A stretch of DNA of 64,000 bases, from positions 124,001 to 188,000 of the forward strand of contig NZ_AKKE01000009.1 of the NCBI RefSeq assembly GCF_000281975.1, written 5' to 3'. The translations under genes were made by a program, and so were the position numbers. Within the stretch, counting starts at the first letter, position 1; every line of letters begins with the position of its first letter. This document shows positions 52,515 through 59,905 of this stretch, in pieces. The notes under the pieces were generated by a model that was not told where the DNA came from, searched no databases, and saw nothing but the letters and a program-made list of their open reading frames with translations. The DNA is from Novosphingobium sp. AP12 (lineage in GTDB: Bacteria > Pseudomonadota > Alphaproteobacteria > Sphingomonadales > Sphingomonadaceae).

Positions 52515-53471
52515 TCAGGCCGGGGCGTGATCCGCAGCCGGTTCCTTGCGGACCGTCGTGCTGATGCGGCCGTCGATGCCCACCGGAACGTCACCGTGGA
52601 CGGTGGCCCGGCGCAGCGTGCGCCGCTGGAGCGCGAAGTCCGCAACGGCGCGGTGCTGCGTGGCGCGGTTGTCCCAGAAAGCGACGTCGCCCGCCTGCCA
52701 GCGCCAGCGCACGACGTTCTCCTCGCGAGTGATGTGTTCCTGCAGAATGTCGAAGATGCGGGCGGAGTCCTTCTGGCTCAGGCCCACGAAGTCGCGCACG
52801 AAATGGCCGAGGAGCAGGCTGCGCTCGCCCGATACGGGATGGACGCGCACCACTGGGTGCTCGGTCTCGTAGATGGTCGAGGCGAAGACGTTCTTCTGGT
52901 AGTTGGCCCGTTCCTTCTGCGCGTCCGAGGTGTCCTTCGTGATCCCGAAGCGCGCGGCGTAGTCATAGTTATTGGTGTGGGTCGCCCAGAGCGTGTTGGC
53001 GAGCTGGCGCAGCGGCTCGGGGAGCCCCTCGTACGCCGTCACCGTGTTGGCCCAGACGGTGTCGCCGCCCGCGTCCGGCACGGTCAGCGCACGCAGGATC
53101 GAGCCTTTGGGATAGGCGTCGACGAAGGTCACGTCAGTATGCCAGCTCGATGCCGCGTAGCCTTCCTTGCTGTCGAGTTCGAGCAAGGTGCGCGAGCCTT
53201 CCGCGACCGGCACGGTGGGGTGGGCAACCGGATCGCCGAACAGGGCGGCGAAGGCCTCGTGCTGCTCGTTGTCGAGGTGGTCCTGGCCGCGGAAGAAGAT
53301 CACCTTGTGGCGCACGAGCGCGGCGTCGATCGCGGCAACGGTCTCGGCGTCGAGTTCACCCGACAGGCGCACGCCGCGAATTTCGGCGCCGATCCGGCCG
53401 CCGACCGGCACGATGTCGAGCGGTGAGGCGGGATCCTTGGCATTGGGATAACGGTCGATAAGCGTGGTCAT
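52515..53471 (-). CDS. TauD/TfdA-family dioxygenase, alkylsulfatase AtsK-like (second copy)
   Basis: 318 residues from the ATG at 53471; the in-frame ATG at 53495 is less likely. Family motifs: VIFFRGQDHLDNEQHEAFA, SSWHTDVTFVDAYPKGSIL (His/Asp ligands), GGDTVWANTVTAYEGLPEPL, EHPVVRVHPVSGERSLLLGH and WDNRATQHRAVADFAL (distal His). The last two blocks are close to those of AtsK, which oxidatively cleaves alkyl sulfate esters. It is the first gene of the sulfur-scavenging cluster and sits behind a ~350-nt leader with a good promoter. It differs clearly from the other TauD-like protein, so the two probably take different substrates. Confidence 0.92.
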   Translation of the reverse strand: MTTLIDRYPNAKDPASPLDIVPVGGRIGAEIRGVRLSGELDAETVAAIDAALVRHKVIFFRGQDHLDNEQHEAFAALFGDPVAHPTVPVAEGSRTLLELDSKEGYAASSWHTDVTFVDAYPKGSILRALTVPDAGGDTVWANTVTAYEGLPEPLRQLANTLWATHTNNYDYAARFGITKDTSDAQKERANYQKNVFASTIYETEHPVVRVHPVSGERSLLLGHFVRDFVGLSQKDSARIFDILQEHITREENVVRWRWQAGDVAFWDNRATQHRAVADFALQRRTLRRATVHGDVPVGIDGRISTTVRKEPAADHAPA

Positions 53472-53635
53472 GGGACGCCTTCCAGAATTAAGCATGGGGA
53501 ATGGTCGCGGCAGGCACCGACGAGCGCCTCCGCTGCCGCAAACGCGGCGTGGGTTCGGATTGAAGTTCTGAAGCGGCGGAAGCCGGGCGCCGGCCTGAGG
53601 TCAGGTGCGAAAAGCACTCTCCCGCGGCGGTCGGG

Positions 53636-53662
53636 TCAGCTGTCGTTCGAAGATATGCGCAT
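53636..53662 (-). CDS. Candidate 8-residue leader peptide upstream of the sulfur cluster
   Basis: ATG at 53662 opens MRISSNDS followed by TGA, preceded by GAGGTG at a 5-nt spacing, a textbook ribosome site. It lies between a predicted promoter (53828-53856) and the tauD-like start. Its coding nature is unproven, but such a well-placed mini-ORF in a long leader could couple translation to downstream expression. Confidence 0.35.
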   Translation of the reverse strand: MRISSNDS

Positions 53663-53827
53663 CGTATCACCTCATCGTCTCGAGAGGGGAACACGAGGCC
53701 TGGCGTTGTCGCCCGAGCATCGCGCGCTTTAGCGGTTGGTAACGCGGAGCAAGCTGCTTCCCGATCAAAAGCCGCGGGTCAGTACATCTGCTTGCAGGAC
53801 GGCTGACCTCCGCACTGCGTAATGTCT

Positions 53828-53856
53828 ACTTATTTGGTTGAGAGACGGTTGGTCAA
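53828..53856 (-). promoter_or_regulatory. Candidate sigma-70 promoter of the sulfate-ester cluster
   Basis: On the minus strand, TTGACC (53851-53856) and ATAAGT (53828-53833) are 17 bp apart. This would start transcription ~350 nt before the first tauD-like gene. The 53472-54041 gap otherwise holds the mini-ORF and one inverted repeat; a 68-codon GTG frame (53488-53694) there looks non-coding. Confidence 0.45.
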
Positions 53857-53909
53857 TGCAAGTTTTTCTGTGCCGCCGAGAGGTGCAGCTTGTCACGGGC
53901 ACCGCGGCA

Positions 53910-53934
53910 CCGATAATCATCTGAAAATTATCGG
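53910..53934. repeat. Inverted repeat between the sulfur cluster and the GGDEF-EAL gene
   Basis: CCGATAAT and ATTATCGG, 9 nt apart, lie 54-78 nt upstream of the predicted promoter -35 and downstream of the GGDEF-EAL stop. It may be an operator for the sulfur cluster or a weak terminator; no T-tract supports the latter. Confidence 0.4.
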
Positions 53935-54041
53935 AAATCGCTCGGCCCCAAGCGGGTCTGGGCGATATGCTCGGGCCTGATCGACCCGTCGGGACTTCGC
54001 CCCTGCGATGGACGGCCAGGTTCTTGGCGCTGTTTGCTTCG

Positions 54042-55862
54042 TCAGGCGCTCAAGGCATGCGCGGGTGCGAAGGCAGGCGCGCACGTCTGCGAAGCCATCA
54101 TCGCCGCCGCCACGTCACCGCTGACGGCGGGGGAGTAAAGATAGCCCTGCCCCATCGAGCATCCCAGTTCGATCAACTGGAGCGCCTGGTCGGCCGTCTC
54201 GATCCCCTCGGCGACGACGCGGATTCCCAGCTTGGCCGCGATGCCGATCACTCCGCCTACGATGGCCTGGCTGGGCCCGTGCGAGACGATCCGGTCGACG
54301 AAGGACTTGTCGATCTTGATGTAGTCCACCGGCACCGTCATGAGGTGAGTGAGCGAGGCGTAACCGGTCCCGAAATCGTCGAGCGCGACTTCCAGGCCGC
54401 GCGAGCGCAGCTCTTCCACCGATTGCTGTACCACCCCGGCGTCATCGTCCATGTAGACAGACTCCGTCACCTCGAGGATGAGGTGGCTCAGGGGCACGCC
54501 TTCCCGCTCGAAAGTGTCGGTCAGAGCCTCGTAGATCGAAGCGCCGTGGAAGTCGGCAGAGGAGACGTTGATACTGACGTGCTGGAGCGGGATGCCGCTG
54601 GCGAGCCACTGGCGCACGTCGCTGGCAACGCGGGCCATCATCCGGGCGGTAAGGGTGCTGGCGATATGCGCGTCCGTGGTCGCTTCGTGGAAGGCAGCGG
54701 CCGAAACCAGCCGGTCATCCACACGCATCCGGCATAGAGCCTCCATCCCGACGATCTCACCCGTCTCGAGCCGCACGACGGGCTGGTATTGCGGTTCGAT
54801 CCGGTCCTCGCGCAGGGCAAGGTCGACATCTCGGATGGCGGTCAGGCGCCGCGTCATGCGCGTGCCTATGCCGGACCAATAGAGCACATAGCCGCCGCGC
54901 CCTGTTTCCTTGGCGTGGTATAGTGCGAAGTCAGCGTTCTGCCGCACCCTTTCGGCGGTCTCATCCTCAAGCGCTAGCATCGCGACGCCCATCGTGCCGC
55001 GCGGAACGATGACGTTGCCGCCGCAATCGGCCGGCAATCCCAGTTCACGCAAGTAGGCGGAGGCAGTTGTTCCCAGATCGTACAGGGCAGGCTCTGTCCG
55101 CACAATGATGGCGAATTCGTCGCCCCCTATGCGGAAGGCCCTCTCCGGGAAGGCCGCAATGGTCAGGCGGTCCGCGACCTGCTTGAGTAGCATGTCGCCC
55201 GCATGGTGCCCGAACGTGTCGTTCACGACCTTCAGGTTGTCGAGATCGAGCAGGCACAGCGCCCAGGCACCAGGCTGGCTGCAATCGAGGTCCGAAAGCG
55301 CCGCATTGAACGCGGCGCGATTGGCGAGACCGGTCAGCGCGTCCGTATTGGCGCGGCGTTCGTACTCCATCACCCTGCGGTGTCGGTCGAGCGCGATGGC
55401 GCAGAGATGGACACAGCGATCCACGATTTCGCGCTCATGTGGGGACGGTCCCCTGCTCTCCCTGAAATAGAGCGCGCAGGTGGCGATCGGAGTGCGCTGG
55501 GAGCCGAAGATCGGCCGTGACCAGCAGGCCCTGATGCCAAGCGGGAGCACGAGGTGCCGGTATGCGTCCCAGCGCGGATCCGTGGCGATGTCCTTCGTCG
55601 TCACGTCCTCGCCGAGGTAGGCGGCCGTGCCGCAGGTCCCCGCATGAGGACCGGCCGGCACGCCGTCGATCTCGGCACTGTAGGATGCGGGCATGCTGGG
55701 CGCGGCGAGCGAACGGATGCGCCCGATCGGATCGATGGTCAAAATCGAACAGATGACGTCCGGGAATATGCGCTCGACTTCGATGCACAGCTTCACTGCC
55801 GTATCGACCAGCGGATCGCCCTTCGCGATCATCTCTAGGATCGTGTTCTGCAGCTCGATCAT
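54042..55862 (-). CDS. GAF-GGDEF-EAL cyclic di-GMP signalling protein
   Basis: 606 residues. N-terminal GAF domain (~1-165: ERIFPDVICSILTIDP, SRPIFGSQRTPIATCALYF). A GGDEF domain (~175-335) has LDNLKVVNDTFGHHAGD and an intact RIGGDEFAII active site. An EAL domain (~350-595) has GMEALCRM, INVSSADF, LEVTESVYMDD, DDFGTGYASLTHL, KIDKSFVDR and VAEGIET. Both catalytic motifs are intact, so it could make or degrade c-di-GMP, with the GAF domain as a sensor. No membrane segment or signal peptide is seen, so it should be cytoplasmic. It is a single gene. Confidence 0.93.
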   Translation of the reverse strand: MIELQNTILEMIAKGDPLVDTAVKLCIEVERIFPDVICSILTIDPIGRIRSLAAPSMPASYSAEIDGVPAGPHAGTCGTAAYLGEDVTTKDIATDPRWDAYRHLVLPLGIRACWSRPIFGSQRTPIATCALYFRESRGPSPHEREIVDRCVHLCAIALDRHRRVMEYERRANTDALTGLANRAAFNAALSDLDCSQPGAWALCLLDLDNLKVVNDTFGHHAGDMLLKQVADRLTIAAFPERAFRIGGDEFAIIVRTEPALYDLGTTASAYLRELGLPADCGGNVIVPRGTMGVAMLALEDETAERVRQNADFALYHAKETGRGGYVLYWSGIGTRMTRRLTAIRDVDLALREDRIEPQYQPVVRLETGEIVGMEALCRMRVDDRLVSAAAFHEATTDAHIASTLTARMMARVASDVRQWLASGIPLQHVSINVSSADFHGASIYEALTDTFEREGVPLSHLILEVTESVYMDDDAGVVQQSVEELRSRGLEVALDDFGTGYASLTHLMTVPVDYIKIDKSFVDRIVSHGPSQAIVGGVIGIAAKLGIRVVAEGIETADQALQLIELGCSMGQGYLYSPAVSGDVAAAMMASQTCAPAFAPAHALSA

Positions 55863-55991
55863 CGGCGCCTTGTTGTAATGACCAGCGGTCGCATTTTTCT
55901 GACATGTAAGTGTTAAGGATTTGCCCGGCCATGCCCAATCGGCCCACCCGCTTCTATGCCGGCGCGCACAAGTGAACGCTCATATAGCTGC

Positions 55992-57680
55992 TTAGATCCC
56001 GAGGGCTTTCGTCATCACGTCGAATGCGCTTTCGAGGCCATGGCCACCCTGGCCTGCGCGGCGAGCGGCCATCGGCGCTTCTTCGATGACCAGTACGCCC
56101 TCTCCCGCCTCTACCTTGTCCTTGAACAGTTGTTCGTAGCCGAAGAAGTAGGGCCAGAACGTCTCTGTCCGGCTGACGGAGTAGGCAAGGTCGGCGGAGA
56201 ACCCGACCAGTTGCGCCCGCCCGAAGACGCGCCCGCGCTCGGCGCGCTCCACCCGGACACCGCGGCCGCCCTTTACCACGAGGCGGCACGGGCCGTGGAA
56301 AACCAGATAGCGAAGCTGCAGCGTCAACCAGGCGTTGAGCGAGCCGAGCCGCCAGTGCGAGGTGATCCGCAGCGGCTTCTCGACCGGTTGCGCGACGGCG
56401 GCCAAGGCGCGGGGTTGCAGCACGCAAGAACTGTCAGCGGGCAGTGTTATCGTCGTTACTTCGGCGAACGGATCGCGGATCGCTGAGACGGTAGTCACCT
56501 CGCCCTCCCCGCGGATGCGGGTAAGAAAGGTCAACCCGCTCACCCAGCTGGCCAGCGGATGGCGCCAGTCGAGCAGCCACTGCGTCGCCTTGGCGCCGAC
56601 CTGCGAGGTCGTCTGGAGATACGATTGGCGGACCAGCAGTTCCTCGCCGACCTCGAGCCTGATCGGAACCGAGGTTGCGCTGCGCTCGGCGGGCGGGATT
56701 GTCGACCCACGGCCGCCCGGCACCGCGAGCCGGATGGCAGGGCGCCGCTCCGCAAGAGGCGCGAGCCCGGTCCAGAACAGGATGCGGATGAGGAATGGCG
56801 CCGCAAGAATGAGCACGAGCGCCCAGAAAGCCTTCAGCAGAAGGCTGTTCACATGCCACTTCTCGGCCCAGAGTTGCAGCTTCTGCGCGTAAGTGCCGTT
56901 CCAGCGGGTTTCCGCCTCGTCCCTTGCACGCGAGAGTTCTGTCAGCGCAACGTCGAACGTCTGCGTGAGGCCGTGACGCGAGGCCTCGAATGCGGCCTGC
57001 GCCTGCTGGACGCTGCCCTCGACGTAGGCGATGTCCGCCAGGGCCTTCCGAGCGTTGTCGCGCTCGCTGCATCGGCGTTCCCGCGTGGCCGAGATCGCCT
57101 TGTGCTCGGGACTTTCGAGCCAACTGCGCAGCCGGTACGACCACACTGCTTCAAGGTTGCGCTGCCGGCTCGTGGCGTCATCGCAAAGGCCCTGTGCCCG
57201 CAGGAGCGTGGTCCGCGCCTGTTGCTGCTTGTCCCGCGCGGAGCGGCGGTCGACCAGGTAGCGGGCCGCCTCAAGGCTGCGCAGCTGTCGTTCGAGAAAA
57301 GCGATCCGGAGCTTGCGTTGCTGGTTTGCCAGAAGAACCTGCGGCCCTTCGCGGTAGAGTGCCAGCACGCCCGAGCCTTGGTCGAGTTCCGCCTTGTCGG
57401 CATCGAGCGCCTTGCGGGTTTCGAGAATGCGCCGGTCGAGGTCGGCTGTACCCCGGTTTTCGAGCCCGGCCGTCGCGGCCTCGAACTCGCGGATCAGGGC
57501 GCCATATCCGCCTCGCAATTGCGTTTCGGCGTCGGCCAGACCGCGGAATGTGGTTTCATGCTCGCTCGCCTGCTGCCAGGCCTGGGCGATGAAGGGCGCG
57601 GCGGCGAAGGCCAGCACGAGCGCCAGGTACAGTACTGCGTTACGTAGCAGCCACTGGAAGATAATCTTGAATCGTCTCAC
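55992..57680 (-). CDS. Unknown coiled-coil membrane protein with C-terminal beta-rich domain
   Basis: 562 residues; family not recognised. A first membrane segment (VLYLALVLAFAAAPFIAQ, residues ~15-33) leads into a ~240-residue predicted coiled coil rich in Arg, Gln, Glu and Ala, with Cys in QGLCDDATS and ERRCSERDN. A second membrane segment (LLLKAFWALVLILAAPFLIRILFW, split here for clarity as ALVLILAAPFLIRILFW) precedes a C-terminal beta-rich domain with GEELLVRQSYLQTT and LRYLVFHGPCRLVVKGGRG, faintly like AIM24-type domains. The layout suggests a periplasmic coiled coil and a cytoplasmic C-terminus. Monocistronic; role unknown. Confidence 0.75.
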   Translation of the reverse strand: MRRFKIIFQWLLRNAVLYLALVLAFAAAPFIAQAWQQASEHETTFRGLADAETQLRGGYGALIREFEAATAGLENRGTADLDRRILETRKALDADKAELDQGSGVLALYREGPQVLLANQQRKLRIAFLERQLRSLEAARYLVDRRSARDKQQQARTTLLRAQGLCDDATSRQRNLEAVWSYRLRSWLESPEHKAISATRERRCSERDNARKALADIAYVEGSVQQAQAAFEASRHGLTQTFDVALTELSRARDEAETRWNGTYAQKLQLWAEKWHVNSLLLKAFWALVLILAAPFLIRILFWTGLAPLAERRPAIRLAVPGGRGSTIPPAERSATSVPIRLEVGEELLVRQSYLQTTSQVGAKATQWLLDWRHPLASWVSGLTFLTRIRGEGEVTTVSAIRDPFAEVTTITLPADSSCVLQPRALAAVAQPVEKPLRITSHWRLGSLNAWLTLQLRYLVFHGPCRLVVKGGRGVRVERAERGRVFGRAQLVGFSADLAYSVSRTETFWPYFFGYEQLFKDKVEAGEGVLVIEEAPMAARRAGQGGHGLESAFDVMTKALGI

Positions 57681-57803
57681 CGGCCGGTTTCAATTCCCTG
57701 TCGCACCGCGCGCGGTGCAAACGGGTGAAGCGGCCCATCGGCTCCCGCCGTCGCAGAAGGAATTGGCGCCCCGCAAAACGGAGCGCCATCCCCAGCGGGC
57801 AGG

Positions 57804-58079
57804 TCAGCCGTTCAGCTTGTCCTTGATCGCCTTGGCCGGCGCGAAGGCCAGCTTCTTCGAAGCCTTGATGGTCATCGCCTCGCCGGTCGCGGGATTGCGG
57901 CCTTCACGCTCCGGGCTGTCCTTGACCTTGAACTTTCCGAAACCGTTGAGCGAAACCTCTTCGCCCTTGGCCGCCGCGTTGCCGATTGCGTCGAAGACCG
58001 CGTCGACGAGCTTGCGCGCGTCGGTCTTGGCAATGCCGCTGCTTGCGGCGACAGCATCGGCGAGATCGCTGTTGTTCAT
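57804..58079 (-). CDS. HU-family DNA-binding protein
   Basis: 91 residues from the ATG at 58079, with AGGAAG 7 nt upstream. HU signature: NNSDLADAVAASSGIAK, then VSLNGFGKFKVKDSPERE, GRNPATGEAMTIKASKKLAF (the DNA-binding arm with its conserved Pro) and KDKLNG. It forms a dimer that bends and compacts DNA. Upstream in-frame starts at 58085 and 58130 are less well spaced from the ribosome site. The intergenic region of ~278 nt to the divergent RNase H-like gene should hold both promoters; I see no clear motif in it. Confidence 0.95.
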   Translation of the reverse strand: MNNSDLADAVAASSGIAKTDARKLVDAVFDAIGNAAAKGEEVSLNGFGKFKVKDSPEREGRNPATGEAMTIKASKKLAFAPAKAIKDKLNG

Positions 58080-58357
58080 GATCATTCTTCCTGTCGAATT
58101 GAAGTTATGGGGAACCGGTCCTAGCCACATCTTATGCCCACGTCACGGCCTCAACGACATTTGAAGACCGCGCCGTAGCGATGGCCTACGGACGCCATCT
58201 CTTGCGCCAAGGGCCCGCCACGCGTCAACCTACTGTATTACATGCTGCGACTTGCCGCCTCAAATGCAGGTCCGCTGTCTCGAAGCGGCGGTTCCCGGGG
58301 ACTATTGACGCGCGGCGCGCCCGCGTTCAGCCGGGATATCAGACGGAGGCGGTCCTG

Positions 58358-58738
58358 ATGCGGCGTAGAGTGAAAGTGTTCTTCGATGGCGGCTGCCGCC
58401 CCAACCCGGGCCCGATCGAGGTGGCCGTGGTGGTACGCGGCACCGTGCATGTGTTCGAGGATCTCGGCGATGGATCGAACAGCGACGCCGAGTGGCTCGC
58501 GCTGATTCGCGCCCTGGAGATCGCGCAGGCGCAAGGTCTCAGCGAGGTCGAACTGATCGGTGACGCCATCGAAGTGATCGGCCATGCTGACCGCGCCTTG
58601 CGAACGGGCGAAGCCAACAAAGGTCATGCGGCGCGATTTCTGGCGCTGGCAGCCAAGGACAGGCCGGCGCGGGTGCGCTGGATCAAACGTGAGCAGAACC
58701 TGGCCGGCATCGCGCTTGCCGCGCGACATCCCCGCTAG
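58358..58738 (+). CDS. RNase H-fold protein (RnhA-like, atypical)
   Basis: 126 residues from the ATG at 58358; the open frame extends 59 codons upstream but without homology. It has the RNase H fold: VFFDGGCRPNPGP (first Asp), SNSDAEWLALIRALEIA (Glu) and ELIGDAIEVIGHA (second Asp). The last segment, WIKREQNLAGIALAARH, lacks the fourth carboxylate found in RNase HI (Asp in the ...DELA region). It may still cut RNA in RNA-DNA hybrids, with altered activity, or be a paralogue of different function. Confidence 0.8.
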   Translation: MRRRVKVFFDGGCRPNPGPIEVAVVVRGTVHVFEDLGDGSNSDAEWLALIRALEIAQAQGLSEVELIGDAIEVIGHADRALRTGEANKGHAARFLALAAKDRPARVRWIKREQNLAGIALAARHPR

Positions 58739-58747
58739 GGCGGAGCG

Positions 58748-59011
58748 TCAGTTCACACGGCGACGGTGCTTGCCGCCGTACTTCTTGCCGCAGAAGTCGT
58801 CGAGTTCGCGCATCTCGCTCGCGGCCGCCGCAGCCAACGCCGATGCGCAGGGCAGGTTGGGTTCGGTCGCGGCCATGCGGGCTTCCACGCGGTCACGCAG
58901 TTCTTCGATGTCGGCGCGGGACAGGAGATTCTTTTCCCGCATATAGCAGATGAGGCTCTGCAGCAGGATCATCGCCTTGTCGCCCGGATCAACATCGCTG
59001 TTCTCGATCAT
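58748..59011 (-). CDS. Small hypothetical protein
   Basis: 87 residues with no recognised family. The N-terminal half is hydrophobic-amphipathic (KAMILLQSLICYMREKNLL) followed by an acidic helix (SRADIEELRDRVEARMAA). The C-terminus is basic (CGKKYGGKHRRRVN), and there are three Cys (LICYM, LPCAS, DFCGK). It is probably cytoplasmic. It ends 9 bp from the RNase H-like stop, convergently, so it is its own unit. Confidence 0.7.
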   Translation of the reverse strand: MIENSDVDPGDKAMILLQSLICYMREKNLLSRADIEELRDRVEARMAATEPNLPCASALAAAAASEMRELDDFCGKKYGGKHRRRVN

Positions 59012-59094
59012 CTTACCATCCTCTGTAATGACCGTATCCTCGGTCTATGCTTTTGAGAGGATGATACAACACCGGGGCAATGTCCAGCACTGGA

Positions 59095-59125
59095 AACCGG
59101 CCTGCGACGCCGCTGCAGGCCGGTT
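59095..59125 (-). terminator. Probable terminator downstream of the TetR gene
   Basis: A perfect 11-bp stem AACCGGCCTGC / GCAGGCCGGTT with a 9-nt loop, about 40 nt past the tetR-like stop on the minus strand. Only a TTT follows, so support is moderate. Confidence 0.45.
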
Positions 59126-59164
59126 CGACGATAGGGTGTCCGAAAGAGGATCGGCGGCGGCGGG

Positions 59165-59794
59165 CTAGGTCCCCAGCGCGGCAACCTCCCTGCCGAGAAG
59201 CGCGGCGACATATTCCCGCAAGGTTTCGTGCTCACGATAGGGAAACAGCTCCATCCGGGCCACCATTCCCCAGGAAATCGAGATGATGAAGTCCATCATG
59301 GTCGAGCGCCTCTCGGCCGAAGCCCCCGGCGCCAGCGACACGAGTGCGGCCTCAAGGCTGGTGCGCAAGCGCACGTCGACCTTGCGGTTTATCTCCGCAA
59401 TGATGGGATTGCGGCCGACTTCCGCCAGCAGGTCGCACATCATGCGGCGGTCTTCCGCCGTGGGTTCTTCGGTGGCGATCTTCTCGATCCAGTCGCGAAT
59501 CGCCTGGCTGTCTCCCGCGGCGACTGCTGCCTCCAGCTTGTCCTCCTCGAGCCAGCCGGCGAGATCGGCCTCGCAGATGGCCGCGATGATCGCCTCCTTG
59601 TTGGCGAAATCGCGGTAGATCTGTCCAACGGCGATGCCGGATGCATTGGCGATCTGCGCCATTCCGGTCTGGTGGAAACCTTTTTCGACGAAAAGCGTTC
59701 GTGCTGTCTCGAGGAGGTGTCTTCGCCGCGCTGCCGATCTGACCGCACGTCGCCGCTCCATTGTGCCTTCGATGGTGTTTCCTTCGATGGTCAT
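59165..59794 (-). CDS. TetR/AcrR-family repressor of the efflux operon
   Basis: 209 residues from the ATG at 59794 (GGGAGG close upstream); an alternative ATG is 59761. The N-terminal helix-turn-helix spans residues ~23-70: RRHLLETARTLFVEKGFHQT, IANASGIAVGQIYRDFANKE. The C-terminal ~140 residues form an all-helical ligand domain. It is divergent from the RND efflux operon, and the ~111-bp gap contains an 18-bp palindrome, the arrangement expected for a repressor of pump genes that releases DNA on binding a toxic compound. No ligand prediction is possible. Confidence 0.92.
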   Translation of the reverse strand: MTIEGNTIEGTMERRRAVRSAARRRHLLETARTLFVEKGFHQTGMAQIANASGIAVGQIYRDFANKEAIIAAICEADLAGWLEEDKLEAAVAAGDSQAIRDWIEKIATEEPTAEDRRMMCDLLAEVGRNPIIAEINRKVDVRLRTSLEAALVSLAPGASAERRSTMMDFIISISWGMVARMELFPYREHETLREYVAALLGREVAALGT

Positions 59795-59858
59795 TGCCCT
59801 CCCGGCTCCCTCCCGGCTTGCGTTCGATGCTGCAACGCAATAAAGAGCGCTCGAATCA

Positions 59859-59876
59859 TGAGTGAACACTCACTCA
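59859..59876. promoter_or_regulatory. Palindromic operator for the TetR-type repressor
   Basis: TGAGTGAACACTCACTCA: two perfect 7-bp arms around a 4-nt centre, midway between the divergent tetR and efflux genes (30 nt before the adaptor gene start). This is typical of TetR/AcrR operators that control both transcripts. Confidence 0.75.
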
Positions 59877-59905
59877 CGTTTTAACTCTTTCGGCGGACAT
59901 ACTCC

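Noticed and set aside
53488-53694. 68-codon GTG-started frame in the leader of the sulfur cluster
   Set aside because: It overlaps the tauD-like start, is rich in Ser/Arg/Pro and has no ribosome site; the 8-codon ORF in another frame is better placed.
58181-58357. Upstream extension of the RNase H-like gene
   Set aside because: The 59 extra codons show no RNase H similarity and run through the divergent promoter region; the ATG at 58358 begins directly before the first beta strand.
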